Positions 35,047 through 42,767 of a stretch of DNA of 64,000 bases are shown here, in pieces (the first letter of the stretch is position 1; each line of letters opens with the position of its first letter). Source of the DNA: Planotetraspora sp. A-T 1434 (GTDB taxonomy: Bacteria; Actinomycetota; Actinomycetes; Streptosporangiales; Streptosporangiaceae); contig NZ_JAOEGB010000009.1 in NCBI RefSeq assembly GCF_025420585.1, forward strand, positions 1 through 64,000, read 5' to 3'. A program made the position numbers and the translations under genes. The notes below the pieces were generated by a model. It was not told the DNA's origin. It did no database searches and saw only the letters and a list, made by a program, of their open reading frames with translations.

Positions 35047-36234
35047 GTGACCGTTTCATCTGTCTCCTTGGCATCTCTCGACCTGGATCCCGCTTTCGCG
35101 CTGCACCGCGGCGGCAAGCTGGAGGTCCGCTCCACCATCCCCGTCCGTAACGCGGACGACCTCTCTCTCGCCTACACGCCGGGCGTCGCCCGTGTCTGCA
35201 CGGCGATCGCCGACAGCCCCGAGCTGGTCAACGACTACACCTGGGTCTCCAACGTCGTGGCCGTGGTCTCCGACGGCACGGCCGTCCTCGGCCTCGGCGA
35301 CATCGGGCCCGCCGCCGCCATGCCGGTCATGGAGGGCAAGGCGCTTCTGTTCAAGGAGTTCGGCAACGTCGACGCGGTGCCGATCTGCCTCGACTGCACC
35401 GACGTCGACGGCCTGGTCGAGACCGTGGTCCGGCTCGCACCCTCGTTCGGCGGCATCAACCTGGAAGACATCAGCGCTCCGCGTTGCTTCGAGGTGGAGG
35501 ACCGGCTGCGGGAGCTGCTCGACATCCCCGTCTTCCATGACGACCAGCACGGCACGGCCATCGTGGCGCTGGCGGCGCTGCAGAACGCTGCCCGCCTGAC
35601 CGGGCGCTCCCTGGGCGAGCTGCGCGCGGTCGTGGCCGGCGCCGGGGCCTCCGGCGTGGCTGTCACGCGGATCCTGCTCAACGCCGGCATAGGCGACATC
35701 GCGGTCTCCGACTCGAAGGGCATCCTCTACTCCGGCCGGGAAGGGCTCAACCCGGTCAAGGAGGCGCTCGCCCGCGACACCAACAAGGCCCGCCTCACCG
35801 GCTCGACCGAGCAGGCCCTCGCCGGCGCCGACGTGTTCATCGGCCTGTCGGGCTCGACGGTCTCCGAGGGGGCCATCGCCTCGATGGCGCCGGACTCGAT
35901 CGTCTTCGCGCTCTCCAACCCGACGCCCGAGGTGGAGCCGTCCGTGGCGGCCCGCTACGCGCGGGTCGTGGCCACCGGGCGGTCCGACTTCCCCAACCAG
36001 ATCAACAACGTGCTCGCCTTCCCCGGGGTCTTCCGGGGCGCGCTCGACGTGCGGGCCACGACGATCACCGAGAACATGAAGGTCGCGGCCGCCTCGGCGC
36101 TGGCGGCGGTGGTGGGGGACGAGCTGTCCGAGAGCTACGTGATCCCCTCGCCGTTCGACGGCCGGGTGGCGCCCGCGGTCACCGCCGCCGTGGCCGCGCA
36201 GGCCCGCCAGGACGGTGTCGCCCGCAAACTCTGA
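35047..36234 (+). CDS. malic enzyme (NAD(P)-dependent, short prokaryotic type)
   Basis: 395 aa. Oxidative decarboxylation of malate to pyruvate. LAYTPGVARVC near 40, the active-site GDIGPAAAMPVMEGKALLFKEFG near 83-105, INLEDISAPRCFEVE near 140, FHDDQHGTAIV near 165 and the nucleotide-binding VVAGAGASGVAV near 197. GTG 35047 chosen because conservation starts there. Monofunctional: no phosphotransacetylase domain. Confidence 0.95.
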   Translation: MTVSSVSLASLDLDPAFALHRGGKLEVRSTIPVRNADDLSLAYTPGVARVCTAIADSPELVNDYTWVSNVVAVVSDGTAVLGLGDIGPAAAMPVMEGKALLFKEFGNVDAVPICLDCTDVDGLVETVVRLAPSFGGINLEDISAPRCFEVEDRLRELLDIPVFHDDQHGTAIVALAALQNAARLTGRSLGELRAVVAGAGASGVAVTRILLNAGIGDIAVSDSKGILYSGREGLNPVKEALARDTNKARLTGSTEQALAGADVFIGLSGSTVSEGAIASMAPDSIVFALSNPTPEVEPSVAARYARVVATGRSDFPNQINNVLAFPGVFRGALDVRATTITENMKVAAASALAAVVGDELSESYVIPSPFDGRVAPAVTAAVAAQARQDGVARKL

Positions 36235-36240
36235 CCTCCC

Positions 36241-36380
36241 GGCGTGATCATGCACAGGTTCCCCGGCAGGGTTCCCGCCTCGCCCAACTCTTGACGTGAT
36301 CATGCGCGGCTTGCCGCGCGTGCCGTACGGCCTGCGAAGTCATGGGTCGTGATCATGCATTTTTGGAGTGCATGATCACG
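36241..36380. repeat. 53-bp phased repeat, cluster 4, with terminal inverted hairpin
   Basis: CGTGATCATGC starts at 36243, 36295 and 36348 (52- and 53-bp steps). The third copy forms a perfect 12-bp inverted repeat, CGTGATCATGCA (36348-36359) with TGCATGATCACG (36369-36380), loop 9 bases. It follows the malic enzyme stop and fills most of the 300-bp gap. Confidence 0.85.
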
Positions 36381-36538
36381 ACCCTGTTGCTTTCGCGGGG
36401 GATGCGACGACGAGTTCCCGAGTTTCCCTGGGATGGTCGGCGAAGATTTGGGAATCCCTTGGGGGGGTTCACGGTACGTGCTATAAAGAGAGCTCTCCGT
36501 TACCAACCGGCTATGCCTGTCGCGTGGTGAGGAGAGCG

Positions 36539-37879
36539 ATGCGACGCGAACCCAACCGGCTACTCCAGCAGCACCTCGCCGATGCGGGCCTGTCCCGCAA
36601 GGGGCTGGCCCGCCGGCTCAACGATCTCGGCCTGACCCGCGGGCTGGCCGGGATGAGATACGACCACGGCTCGGTGCTGCGCTGGATCGGCGGCCAGCGC
36701 CCGCGTGATCCGGTGCCCAAGCTGCTGGCGGAGATCTTCTCCCTGCGGCTGGGGAAGCCGGTGTCCACCGAGGACATCGGCATGTCACGCGGAGCAGTCC
36801 CTCTCGACCTCGGACAGGAGTTCCCCCATTCGTGGCAGGAGGGTGTGGCAAGCGTGACAGCACTGTGGAGGGCCGACGTCGAGCGGCGGAAGTTCCTGCT
36901 CGACTCCACCTTCGCCCTGGGAGCGGGTTCGGCCGGGATCGCCCGCTGGCTGACGATCCCCGCCGAGGAGCGGCTCTCCGCGGACGGCCCCCGCAGGGTG
37001 GGCGTCTCCGACGTGACCGCGATCCGCGAGGTCACCCGCTCGTTCAGCGAGTTGGACAACCGATTCGGCGGCGGCAGCATCCGCGGGCCCGTCGTGAAAT
37101 ATCTGGACACGGCCGTGACGCCTCTTCTCCGGGACGGCGCGTACGGCGAGGCCACCGGTCGCGCGCTCGCGACCGCGGCCGCCGAGCTGACCAGGCTCGC
37201 CGGGTGGATGGCCTATGACCTGGAGCAGCACGGCATCGCGCAGCGCTACCTGATCCAGGCGCTCGGGCTGGCGCGCGGCGCGGGCGACCACGGGCTGGGC
37301 GGGGAGATCCTGGCGGGCATGAGCCACCAGGCGCTCTACATCGGCCGGCCCCGCCACGGCCTCGACCTGGCCAGGGCGGCGGCGATGGCGGCGGAGCGGT
37401 CGGGGGTGTTCTCGCTGCTGGCCGAGGCGCGCGTCCTGGAGGCGCACGCGTTCGCGCTGCTCGGGGACGGCGCGGCGTGCGCCGCCTCGCTCCACCGCGC
37501 CGAGGTGGCCTTCGACCGGCGCTCTCCCGGGAACGAGCCCAAGTGGATCGGCTACTTCGACGAGGCGTATCTCGCCGCCAAGTCGGCCCTCTGCCTGCGC
37601 GACCTCGGCGACGGGGCCGCGGCCGTACGGCAGGCGAGACGGTCGCTGCGGATGGACGGGCGCTACGTCCGCGGCAAGATGTTCAACCTCTCGCTCCTGG
37701 CGTCGGCCCTCCTGCAGCAGGGAGAGCTGGAGGAGGCGTGCACGGCCGCCGCCTCGGCCCTCGACGTCGCGCAGGGTCTCCAGTCCGTCCGGACCAGGTC
37801 GTACGTCGCGGACATGCGGAAGCGGCTGGAGCCGTACGCCGCGGAGCCCCGCGTCGCGGCGGTGCTCGCGAGGGCCTGA
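36539..37879 (+). CDS. XRE-like DNA-binding protein with TPR domain
   Basis: 446 aa. An N-terminal helix-turn-helix (LLQQHLADAGLSRKGLARRL and HGSVLRWIGGQRPR, about 1-65) is followed by a hydrophobic patch and a long helical TPR-like region. Similar architecture occurs in Streptomyces NsdA-type developmental regulators; orthology is uncertain. ATG 36539 is preceded by GAGGAG, and TATAAA at 36483 may be part of its promoter. Confidence 0.78.
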   Translation: MRREPNRLLQQHLADAGLSRKGLARRLNDLGLTRGLAGMRYDHGSVLRWIGGQRPRDPVPKLLAEIFSLRLGKPVSTEDIGMSRGAVPLDLGQEFPHSWQEGVASVTALWRADVERRKFLLDSTFALGAGSAGIARWLTIPAEERLSADGPRRVGVSDVTAIREVTRSFSELDNRFGGGSIRGPVVKYLDTAVTPLLRDGAYGEATGRALATAAAELTRLAGWMAYDLEQHGIAQRYLIQALGLARGAGDHGLGGEILAGMSHQALYIGRPRHGLDLARAAAMAAERSGVFSLLAEARVLEAHAFALLGDGAACAASLHRAEVAFDRRSPGNEPKWIGYFDEAYLAAKSALCLRDLGDGAAAVRQARRSLRMDGRYVRGKMFNLSLLASALLQQGELEEACTAAASALDVAQGLQSVRTRSYVADMRKRLEPYAAEPRVAAVLARA

Positions 37880-37895
37880 ACAGTCAGTGAAAGGG

Positions 37896-37929
37896 CGCAG
37901 GGCCCGGCTTGGGAAAGCCGGGCCCTGCG
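37896..37929. terminator. bidirectional terminator between XRE/TPR gene and AP1
   Basis: CGCAGGGCCCGGCT (37896-37909) pairs with AGCCGGGCCCTGCG (37916-37929), a perfect 14-bp stem between convergent genes. Most array genes end with a hairpin built on the same GGGCCCGGC core. Confidence 0.85.
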
Positions 37930-37989
37930 GGTCAAGCGCTGCCACCGCGCCGGCGGCGGGCACCACGCCGCCGGCGACTACCGGTGGGA

Positions 37990-39561
37990 TCAGTACTTGG
38001 CGACGATGCTGCCGGACCAGAGGTGCGCGGCCGCCTTGTAGACGCCGTACAGCTCACCGTCGAAGTACGGCGAGATGCTGGTGTCGATGCGGTTGTTCTT
38101 GTCGGTGTCGGAGATGCCGATCGTCACACCGTTGAGGTAACCGAGGCGGCGGTTGCTGCTGTAGTTGAGCAGCCAGGACGACCCGATGGAGCCCTCACCG
38201 GTGAAGGACGACTTCACCCCGACGAGCTCCTCGCCCTTGATGGCCGCGGCCTTGGCGGCGAAGGTCTTGCCGTACGACCACTTGAGCGTGGCGCCGGAGT
38301 AGGCGTAGTTGCCGTCCGGGTGCGAGCCGCTCGGGTAGCCGAAGACGAAGACCGGCTTGCCGATCTTCTGGTTGTAGGCCAGGCCCTGCCCGCCGACGTT
38401 GTCGCCGAGGCGGCCGACGTCGGTGAAGGTCCGGACGTAGAACCGGGTGACCTTGAAGTCCAGGTCGTAGTTCGCCGCGAAGGTGCGGTAGTAGTACTTG
38501 TACTTCTTGGCCGGAGCCGGGGTCTCCGTCGGCGTGGCGCTGGGCGACGCCGTCGGGGTCACCGTCTCGGTCGGCTCCGAGATCTCCTCGACCTTGTAGT
38601 ACTCCTTCTTCCCGTCCTCGCTGAGGAACGGGACGTCCTTCGGAGCCTTCGTGGTGTGGATCTCGAACTGCTTGCTCTCGTCCTCGCTCACGTCCGCGGC
38701 CTTGGGGTCGACGCCCTTGGCCGTGAGGTAGGCGTCCTTCGTCACCTGGACGGTCTTGGACTCGGGGGTCCCGGCCGCCACCGGGTGCTTGGTGTCGAGG
38801 ACGGCGTCGATCTCGCCCTTGCCCTGGTGGGCCTTCGCCTCGGCGAGGGTCTCGTAGTACTTGACGTCCGGCTTCACAAGGCGGTCGTCGTTGGGGTACT
38901 TGTCGTACTCCTTGGCCGTGACCTCGCCGGCCCCGCTGTTGGGCAGGACACCGTTGTAGACGGTGACGAACGCGTAGTCGCGGTCGCCGTCCTCGTAGAC
39001 GTCGTAGTCGTAGTGGGTGAAGGCCTGCTTACCCACGTAGATGCCCCACGGGGTCTTGCCCTGGTAGTAACCCGGGATGAAGACCCAGTAGTCGAGCGTC
39101 TCGTCGTTCGACTCGGTGTCGTAGACGCAGTGCCCGGCCGTGGCGACCAGGTTGTGGTACTGCGACTGCACGGAGGTGGCGGTGCACCAGTGCGGCTCGC
39201 CGTCGGAGCCGAGGAAGAACACCTTGCCCGTGGTCTTGGGCAGGTTGACGTTCTTCGACTTGGAAGCCGACTTCTTCTCGTCGCCGATCGCCGGGACCAC
39301 GCCGGGCTTGCTGTCCGCGGAGGGACCGCCGGTCGAGACGTGCTTGGCGACGACCTTGGTCTCCACGTCGTACGGCGTGGCGCCGATCAGGTTGGCCTTG
39401 TGCTCGCCGTACCAGAACGCGGCGATCTGCCAGGCGGCCGTCTGGCTGGCCAGGGGGGTGCCGGCCACGTCACCGGAGGCCTGAGCCGGGGTGACGAGGG
39501 CCGAGCTGAGCAGGCCGGTGGCGACAACGCCGCCGAGAGGGAGAAGCAGACGCTTCTTCAT
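37990..39561 (-). CDS. AP1: secreted trypsin/V8-like protein with large insert, nucleophile lost
   Basis: 523 aa, exported. Signal peptide MKKRLLLPLGG to AQA-SG (cut near 28), then a conserved prosegment (VVAKHVSTGGPSADSKPGVVP). The His loop C-x17-C with ATAGHC (His144) and the Asp in GDRDYAFVTV (Asp195) are intact. The Ser motif is GEGSIGSSW, with Ile459 where AP2 has the nucleophile; the Ser-loop disulfide Cys are both Ser. The insert after VYNG is the longest of the family, about 178 residues, highly charged and ending in a Thr/Pro-rich linker (TPTASPSATPTETPAPA). A DTDKNNRID calcium-type loop is near the C-terminus. Probably a pseudoprotease. Confidence 0.9.
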   Translation of the reverse strand: MKKRLLLPLGGVVATGLLSSALVTPAQASGDVAGTPLASQTAAWQIAAFWYGEHKANLIGATPYDVETKVVAKHVSTGGPSADSKPGVVPAIGDEKKSASKSKNVNLPKTTGKVFFLGSDGEPHWCTATSVQSQYHNLVATAGHCVYDTESNDETLDYWVFIPGYYQGKTPWGIYVGKQAFTHYDYDVYEDGDRDYAFVTVYNGVLPNSGAGEVTAKEYDKYPNDDRLVKPDVKYYETLAEAKAHQGKGEIDAVLDTKHPVAAGTPESKTVQVTKDAYLTAKGVDPKAADVSEDESKQFEIHTTKAPKDVPFLSEDGKKEYYKVEEISEPTETVTPTASPSATPTETPAPAKKYKYYYRTFAANYDLDFKVTRFYVRTFTDVGRLGDNVGGQGLAYNQKIGKPVFVFGYPSGSHPDGNYAYSGATLKWSYGKTFAAKAAAIKGEELVGVKSSFTGEGSIGSSWLLNYSSNRRLGYLNGVTIGISDTDKNNRIDTSISPYFDGELYGVYKAAAHLWSGSIVAKY

Positions 39562-39585
39562 AGGGGGATGCTCCTCGCGCTGTCG

Positions 39586-39635
39586 TGGAACGCCTCTTGC
39601 GTCCCATCCGTCAGTAAAGGTTGATCGAAACCCTA
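39586..39635 (-). promoter_or_regulatory. AP1 promoter -10 and conserved leader hairpin
   Basis: TAGGGT -10 box (39635-39630) and, 24 bases on, TGGGACGC-AAGAG-GCGTTCCA (39606-39586), an 8-bp stem with a 5-base loop. The GAGGAG ribosome site follows before ATG 39561. Confidence 0.7.
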
Positions 39636-39836
39636 CATTGAAGATCTTGTGGCCCGAAGGGGCATTCGAGCCCTTCCTCACGCTTACCGCGCCGATATCA
39701 TGCTGTTACTGATTAGATATTTATCGGCACTCAGTCAGTCGGCATCGAATCGTGATATTTCCGCAGATGGGCTGGTGAACGGGGCATTGTCCGGAAATAC
39801 CGTTAGGACGGTTCCAAGAATGTTGCCGCTCCTCGG

Positions 39837-39892
39837 TGTGACAAGCATCACAGTTTGCGGTGGGCACGGACCGCTAGCGGCTCACGTCTAAA
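39837..39892. promoter_or_regulatory. CRP-like palindrome module upstream of AP1
   Basis: TGTGACAAGCATCACA (39837-39852), then 9 bases, GGGCAC, 19 bases, TCTAAA. Palindrome 276 bp before the AP1 start. The spacing within the module is the same upstream of AP4, AP5, AP6 and AP10. Confidence 0.65.
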
Positions 39893-39916
39893 CCTGCCGC
39901 AAAGGCGCCAAATGCG

Positions 39917-39945
39917 AGAGGCCCGGCCGAAACGGCCGGGCCTCT
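39917..39945 (-). terminator. AP2 terminator
   Basis: AGAGGCCCGGCC-GAAAC-GGCCGGGCCTCT, perfect 12-bp stem just after the AP2 stop. Confidence 0.75.
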
Positions 39946-39987
39946 GCTTGGTTCACCGCTTATGAAAACGGCCTAGTACCGGCATGC

Positions 39988-41097
39988 TCAGTGCGACGGA
40001 ACCTCGGTCAGGCCGATGGTGCCGTCCGCGCGGACGAGCGAGCCGGACCAGAGGGGGTAGGCGGCCTTGTAGACGCCGTAGGTCTCGCCGTCGAAGTACG
40101 CCGAGGTGATCAGGTCGCTACGGTTGTTGTTGTCGGTGTCCCCGCCGAGGCTGGTGACGCCGTTGATGTAGCCGAGACGACGGGCGCTGCTGTACTTCAG
40201 GATCCAGGGGCCACCCGAGGACCCGCCGGTCATGGCGCACTTCAGGCCGATCTGCTCCTCGACCTTGACCGACGCCTCGCTGACCGGGCCGAAGGTCTTG
40301 CCGTAGCACCACTTCAGCTTCTCGCCGGTCCAGACGTAGTTGCCGTCGTCGTGCGGAGCTGCCGGGTAGCCGAACACGAAGACCGGCTGGCCGATCTTCT
40401 GGTTGTAGGCGAGGCCCTGACCGCCGACCTTGTTGCCCAGCGGGCCGAGGTCGACCAGCTTGTCGTTGATCTCGTCGTAGCCGATGCCGTTGTAGACCGT
40501 GACGAAGGAGTAGTCACGGTCCGCGTCCTCGTAGACGTCGAAGTCGTAGTGGGTGAAGGCCTGCTTGCCGATGTAGATGCCCCACGGCGCCTTGCCGTCG
40601 TAGTAACCGGGGATGAACACCCAGTCGTCCACGACCTGGCCGTTGCCGTCGATGTCGTAGACACAGTGCCCGGCCGTGGCGACCAGGTTGCGGTACTGCG
40701 ACTGGATCGAGGAGGCGGAGCAGGAGTAGACGCCGTCGCCGATGCTGAAGAACACCCGTCCGACGGTCTTCGGAAGGTTGACGTTCTTCGACTTGGCGGC
40801 CGTCTTCTTCTCGTCACCGATCGCCGGCACGATTCCCGGCTTGCCGTCCGCCGCCGGCGCTCCGGTGGAGACGTGCTTGGGCACGACCTTGTGCTCCAGG
40901 CCGTACGGGTCGGCGGCCTTGAGCTTCGCGCCACCACCGGTCAGCCAGAACTTGACGATCTTCGTTGCCTCCGAGGGGGAGGCGAGCTTCGCGGTGGCCG
41001 TGGTCGGTGCGGCCTGGGCCGGCACCGTCAGGGATGCGGCCGCGAGGCCGGCAGCGGCGATCGCGCCGCTGAGGGGGAGAAGCACGCGCTTCTTCAT
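39988..41097 (-). CDS. AP2: secreted trypsin-like serine protease, complete triad
   Basis: 369 aa and the most canonical array member. Signal peptide ends AQA-AP near 30. Triad: His144 (ATAGHC), Asp195 (ADRDYSFVTV), Ser294 (TGGSSGGPW). Disulfide pairs Cys126-Cys145 and Cys264-Cys287 present. The insert after VYNG is only about 14 residues, so AP2 likely shows the ancestral scaffold. Calcium-type loop DTDNNNRSD at 320-328. By family (S1B, V8/eMpr-like) an extracellular endopeptidase made as a proenzyme; specificity not predictable. ATG 41097 has GAGGAG upstream. Confidence 0.93.
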   Translation of the reverse strand: MKKRVLLPLSGAIAAAGLAAASLTVPAQAAPTTATAKLASPSEATKIVKFWLTGGGAKLKAADPYGLEHKVVPKHVSTGAPAADGKPGIVPAIGDEKKTAAKSKNVNLPKTVGRVFFSIGDGVYSCSASSIQSQYRNLVATAGHCVYDIDGNGQVVDDWVFIPGYYDGKAPWGIYIGKQAFTHYDFDVYEDADRDYSFVTVYNGIGYDEINDKLVDLGPLGNKVGGQGLAYNQKIGQPVFVFGYPAAPHDDGNYVWTGEKLKWCYGKTFGPVSEASVKVEEQIGLKCAMTGGSSGGPWILKYSSARRLGYINGVTSLGGDTDNNNRSDLITSAYFDGETYGVYKAAYPLWSGSLVRADGTIGLTEVPSH

Positions 41098-41123
41098 GAG
41101 GGGTTCGCTCCTCGCGCTGTACG

Positions 41124-41174
41124 TGGGACGCCACTTGCGCCCCATGCGTCAGTAAAGGGATGTCAAGGAACTTA
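41124..41174 (-). promoter_or_regulatory. AP2 promoter -10 and leader hairpin
   Basis: TAAGTT (41174-41169) and, 25 bases on, TGGGGCGC-AAGTG-GCGTCCCA (41144-41124). The stem keeps pairing although the upper A-U pair is G-U and the G-U pair is G-C compared with AP1. Confidence 0.7.
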
Positions 41175-41289
41175 CAGCACGGAGGCACCTGGCGATAAGT
41201 CCGACATAAGAAGAGATCGCGATAATTTGGAAGTTTCTCGTTCTGTATGGCTTTCGTAACTTGGCGACCTGCGTCAATGTCGCTGCCGC

Positions 41290-41318
41290 GCATGCCGAAG
41301 TCCCTTTTTCGGGCATGC
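41290..41318 (-). terminator. AP3 terminator
   Basis: GCATGCC and GGGCATGC pair around an A/T-containing loop just after the AP3 stop; it differs from the GGGCCCGGC hairpins of the other members. Confidence 0.5.
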
Positions 41319-41349
41319 GTAAGGGTGGGCTTTCGGCCTTGGAGAGCAC

Positions 41350-42543
41350 TTAGAGAAGCGAGCGAACCGGCCTCGTGACCTCGTATGCCCCGTTGAACGG
41401 GACGGAGCCGGACCACAGGTGACGGGCCGCGCTGTAGACACCGTAGAGTTCGCCGTCGAAATAGGCCGAGACGCTCGTGTCGGCGCGGTCATCCCCGTCG
41501 GCGTCCGAAACGCCGAGAGTGAGACCGTTCAAGTAACCCAGGCGGCGGCTGTTCCGGTATCCGGCCAGCCACGCGGCTCCCGAGGCGTCCATGACCCCCG
41601 ACCGCACGCCGACCAGTTCCTCCGCCTTGACGGAGAGGTCCTGCGCCTTGAACGGCCTGCCGTACGACCATCTGAGGGCGCGGCCGGGCTGCTGCGCGTT
41701 CCCGGGAGGGAGCGTGCCGGTGGGGTACCCGAAGAGGAAAACGGGCCTGCCGACCTGCTGGTTGTAGGCGAGGCCCTGTCCGCCGACCCGATCGCCGAGG
41801 CGGCCGGCGTCGGTGAGCCTGACGCCGACGTACGTTGTCGCCGTGCGCGACCGGACCTTGTACTTCACGCCGCCGCTGAACGCGTTGTACTGGGCTTCGT
41901 TGAGAGACCTGACCCAGCTCGGCGCGAGCCCGTTGTACACGGTGACGAAGGCGTAGTCGCGGTCGAAGTCCCGGTATGTCGCGAAGTCGTGATGGGTGAA
42001 CGCCTGCTTGCCGACGTACACGCCGAAGGGCGTCCTCCGCTGGTAGTAGCCCGGAACGAACACCCAGTCCTTCAACGTCGCGGCCGGGGACGTCGCGGCG
42101 GATCCGATGTCGTAGACGCAGTGGCCGGCCGTGGCGACGAGGTTCCGGTAGTCGGCCTGGACGGAGGTGGCCGAGCACCAGTGCGGCCTGCCGTCCGCGC
42201 CGAGGAAGAACACCTTGCCGGTGGTCCTGGGCAGGTTGACGTTCTTGGATCGGGTCGCGGCCGTGTGCTCCGGGTCCCCGCCGGGGACGAGGCCGGGCCG
42301 CCCGTCGGGGGCCGGGCCGCCCGTGAAAGCACGCCTCGCCGCCATCCCGCTCTCCGGCAGGTACGGCGTGGCGGCGGCGAGGGCCTGGCCGTCGCCGTTC
42401 AGCCAATAGGCGAGCACCGACGCGACCTGCGCCTGCGTGGCGAGGACGTCGGTCGCGGTGATGTCGTAGGCGCGGGCGGGAGCCTGAACGGCGGCTCCGA
42501 GCAGCCCCACCGCCATCACACCTGTGATGAGGATGCGCAGCAA
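41350..42543 (-). CDS. AP3: secreted trypsin-like protease, divergent Ser motif
   Basis: 397 aa from TTG 42543 (GAGGAG upstream). Signal peptide ends ARA-YD. His141 and Asp196 intact; the Ser motif is MDASGAAW with Ser321 at the nucleophile position but Asp for the usual Gly and no Gly-Pro after it. The Ser-loop Cys are Ser (RWSYG, VRSGV). Insert about 41 residues, rich in Arg/Lys. Loop DADGDDRAD present. Activity is plausible but unproven. Most divergent N-terminus among AP1-AP8. Confidence 0.9.
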   Translation of the reverse strand: MLRILITGVMAVGLLGAAVQAPARAYDITATDVLATQAQVASVLAYWLNGDGQALAAATPYLPESGMAARRAFTGGPAPDGRPGLVPGGDPEHTAATRSKNVNLPRTTGKVFFLGADGRPHWCSATSVQADYRNLVATAGHCVYDIGSAATSPAATLKDWVFVPGYYQRRTPFGVYVGKQAFTHHDFATYRDFDRDYAFVTVYNGLAPSWVRSLNEAQYNAFSGGVKYKVRSRTATTYVGVRLTDAGRLGDRVGGQGLAYNQQVGRPVFLFGYPTGTLPPGNAQQPGRALRWSYGRPFKAQDLSVKAEELVGVRSGVMDASGAAWLAGYRNSRRLGYLNGLTLGVSDADGDDRADTSVSAYFDGELYGVYSAARHLWSGSVPFNGAYEVTRPVRSLL

Positions 42544-42564
42544 GAGAACTCCTCGCGCTGTACG

Positions 42565-42614
42565 TGGAACGTCTCCTGCGCCCCATCGTCAGTAAAGGGA
42601 TGCAAGGGAACATA
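42565..42614 (-). promoter_or_regulatory. AP3 promoter -10 and leader hairpin
   Basis: TATGTT (42614-42609) and TGGGGCGC-AGGAG-ACGTTCCA (42585-42565) with one mismatched pair next to the loop. The leader is short because translation starts at TTG 42543. Confidence 0.65.
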
Positions 42615-42683
42615 CAGCGCACAGATTTCATGTCGGATACGAATCCTGCGGCGCAGCCGGTGATGGATATATCCGGAAACGGC

Positions 42684-42713
42684 ACAGGGTCCGGCGGGAA
42701 AGCCGGACCCTGT
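42684..42713 (-). terminator. AP4 terminator
   Basis: ACAGGGTCCGGC-GGGAAA-GCCGGACCCTGT, perfect 12-bp stem after the AP4 stop. Confidence 0.8.
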
Positions 42714-42767
42714 GGGTGAAGTGGTGAGTCAGGGGCGCGAGCCCCCTGTCATCTCCGTAGCCGGAGA

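Larger units (their letters stand above)
39562..39987. other. AP1 upstream region
   Basis: 426 bp without a gene. In AP1 order: AP2 terminator (39917-39945), palindrome module (39837-39892), an ATATTTCCGCAGAT block (39755-39768) shared with AP4 and AP5, then the promoter and hairpin leader. No further frame looks coding. Confidence 0.6.

Noticed and set aside
38180-38215. AP1 Ser458 (in GSIG) as a shifted nucleophile
   Set aside because: Alignment on the invariant Trp puts Ile459 at the nucleophile, and shifting would break the oxyanion Gly position; still listed as lost with some caution.
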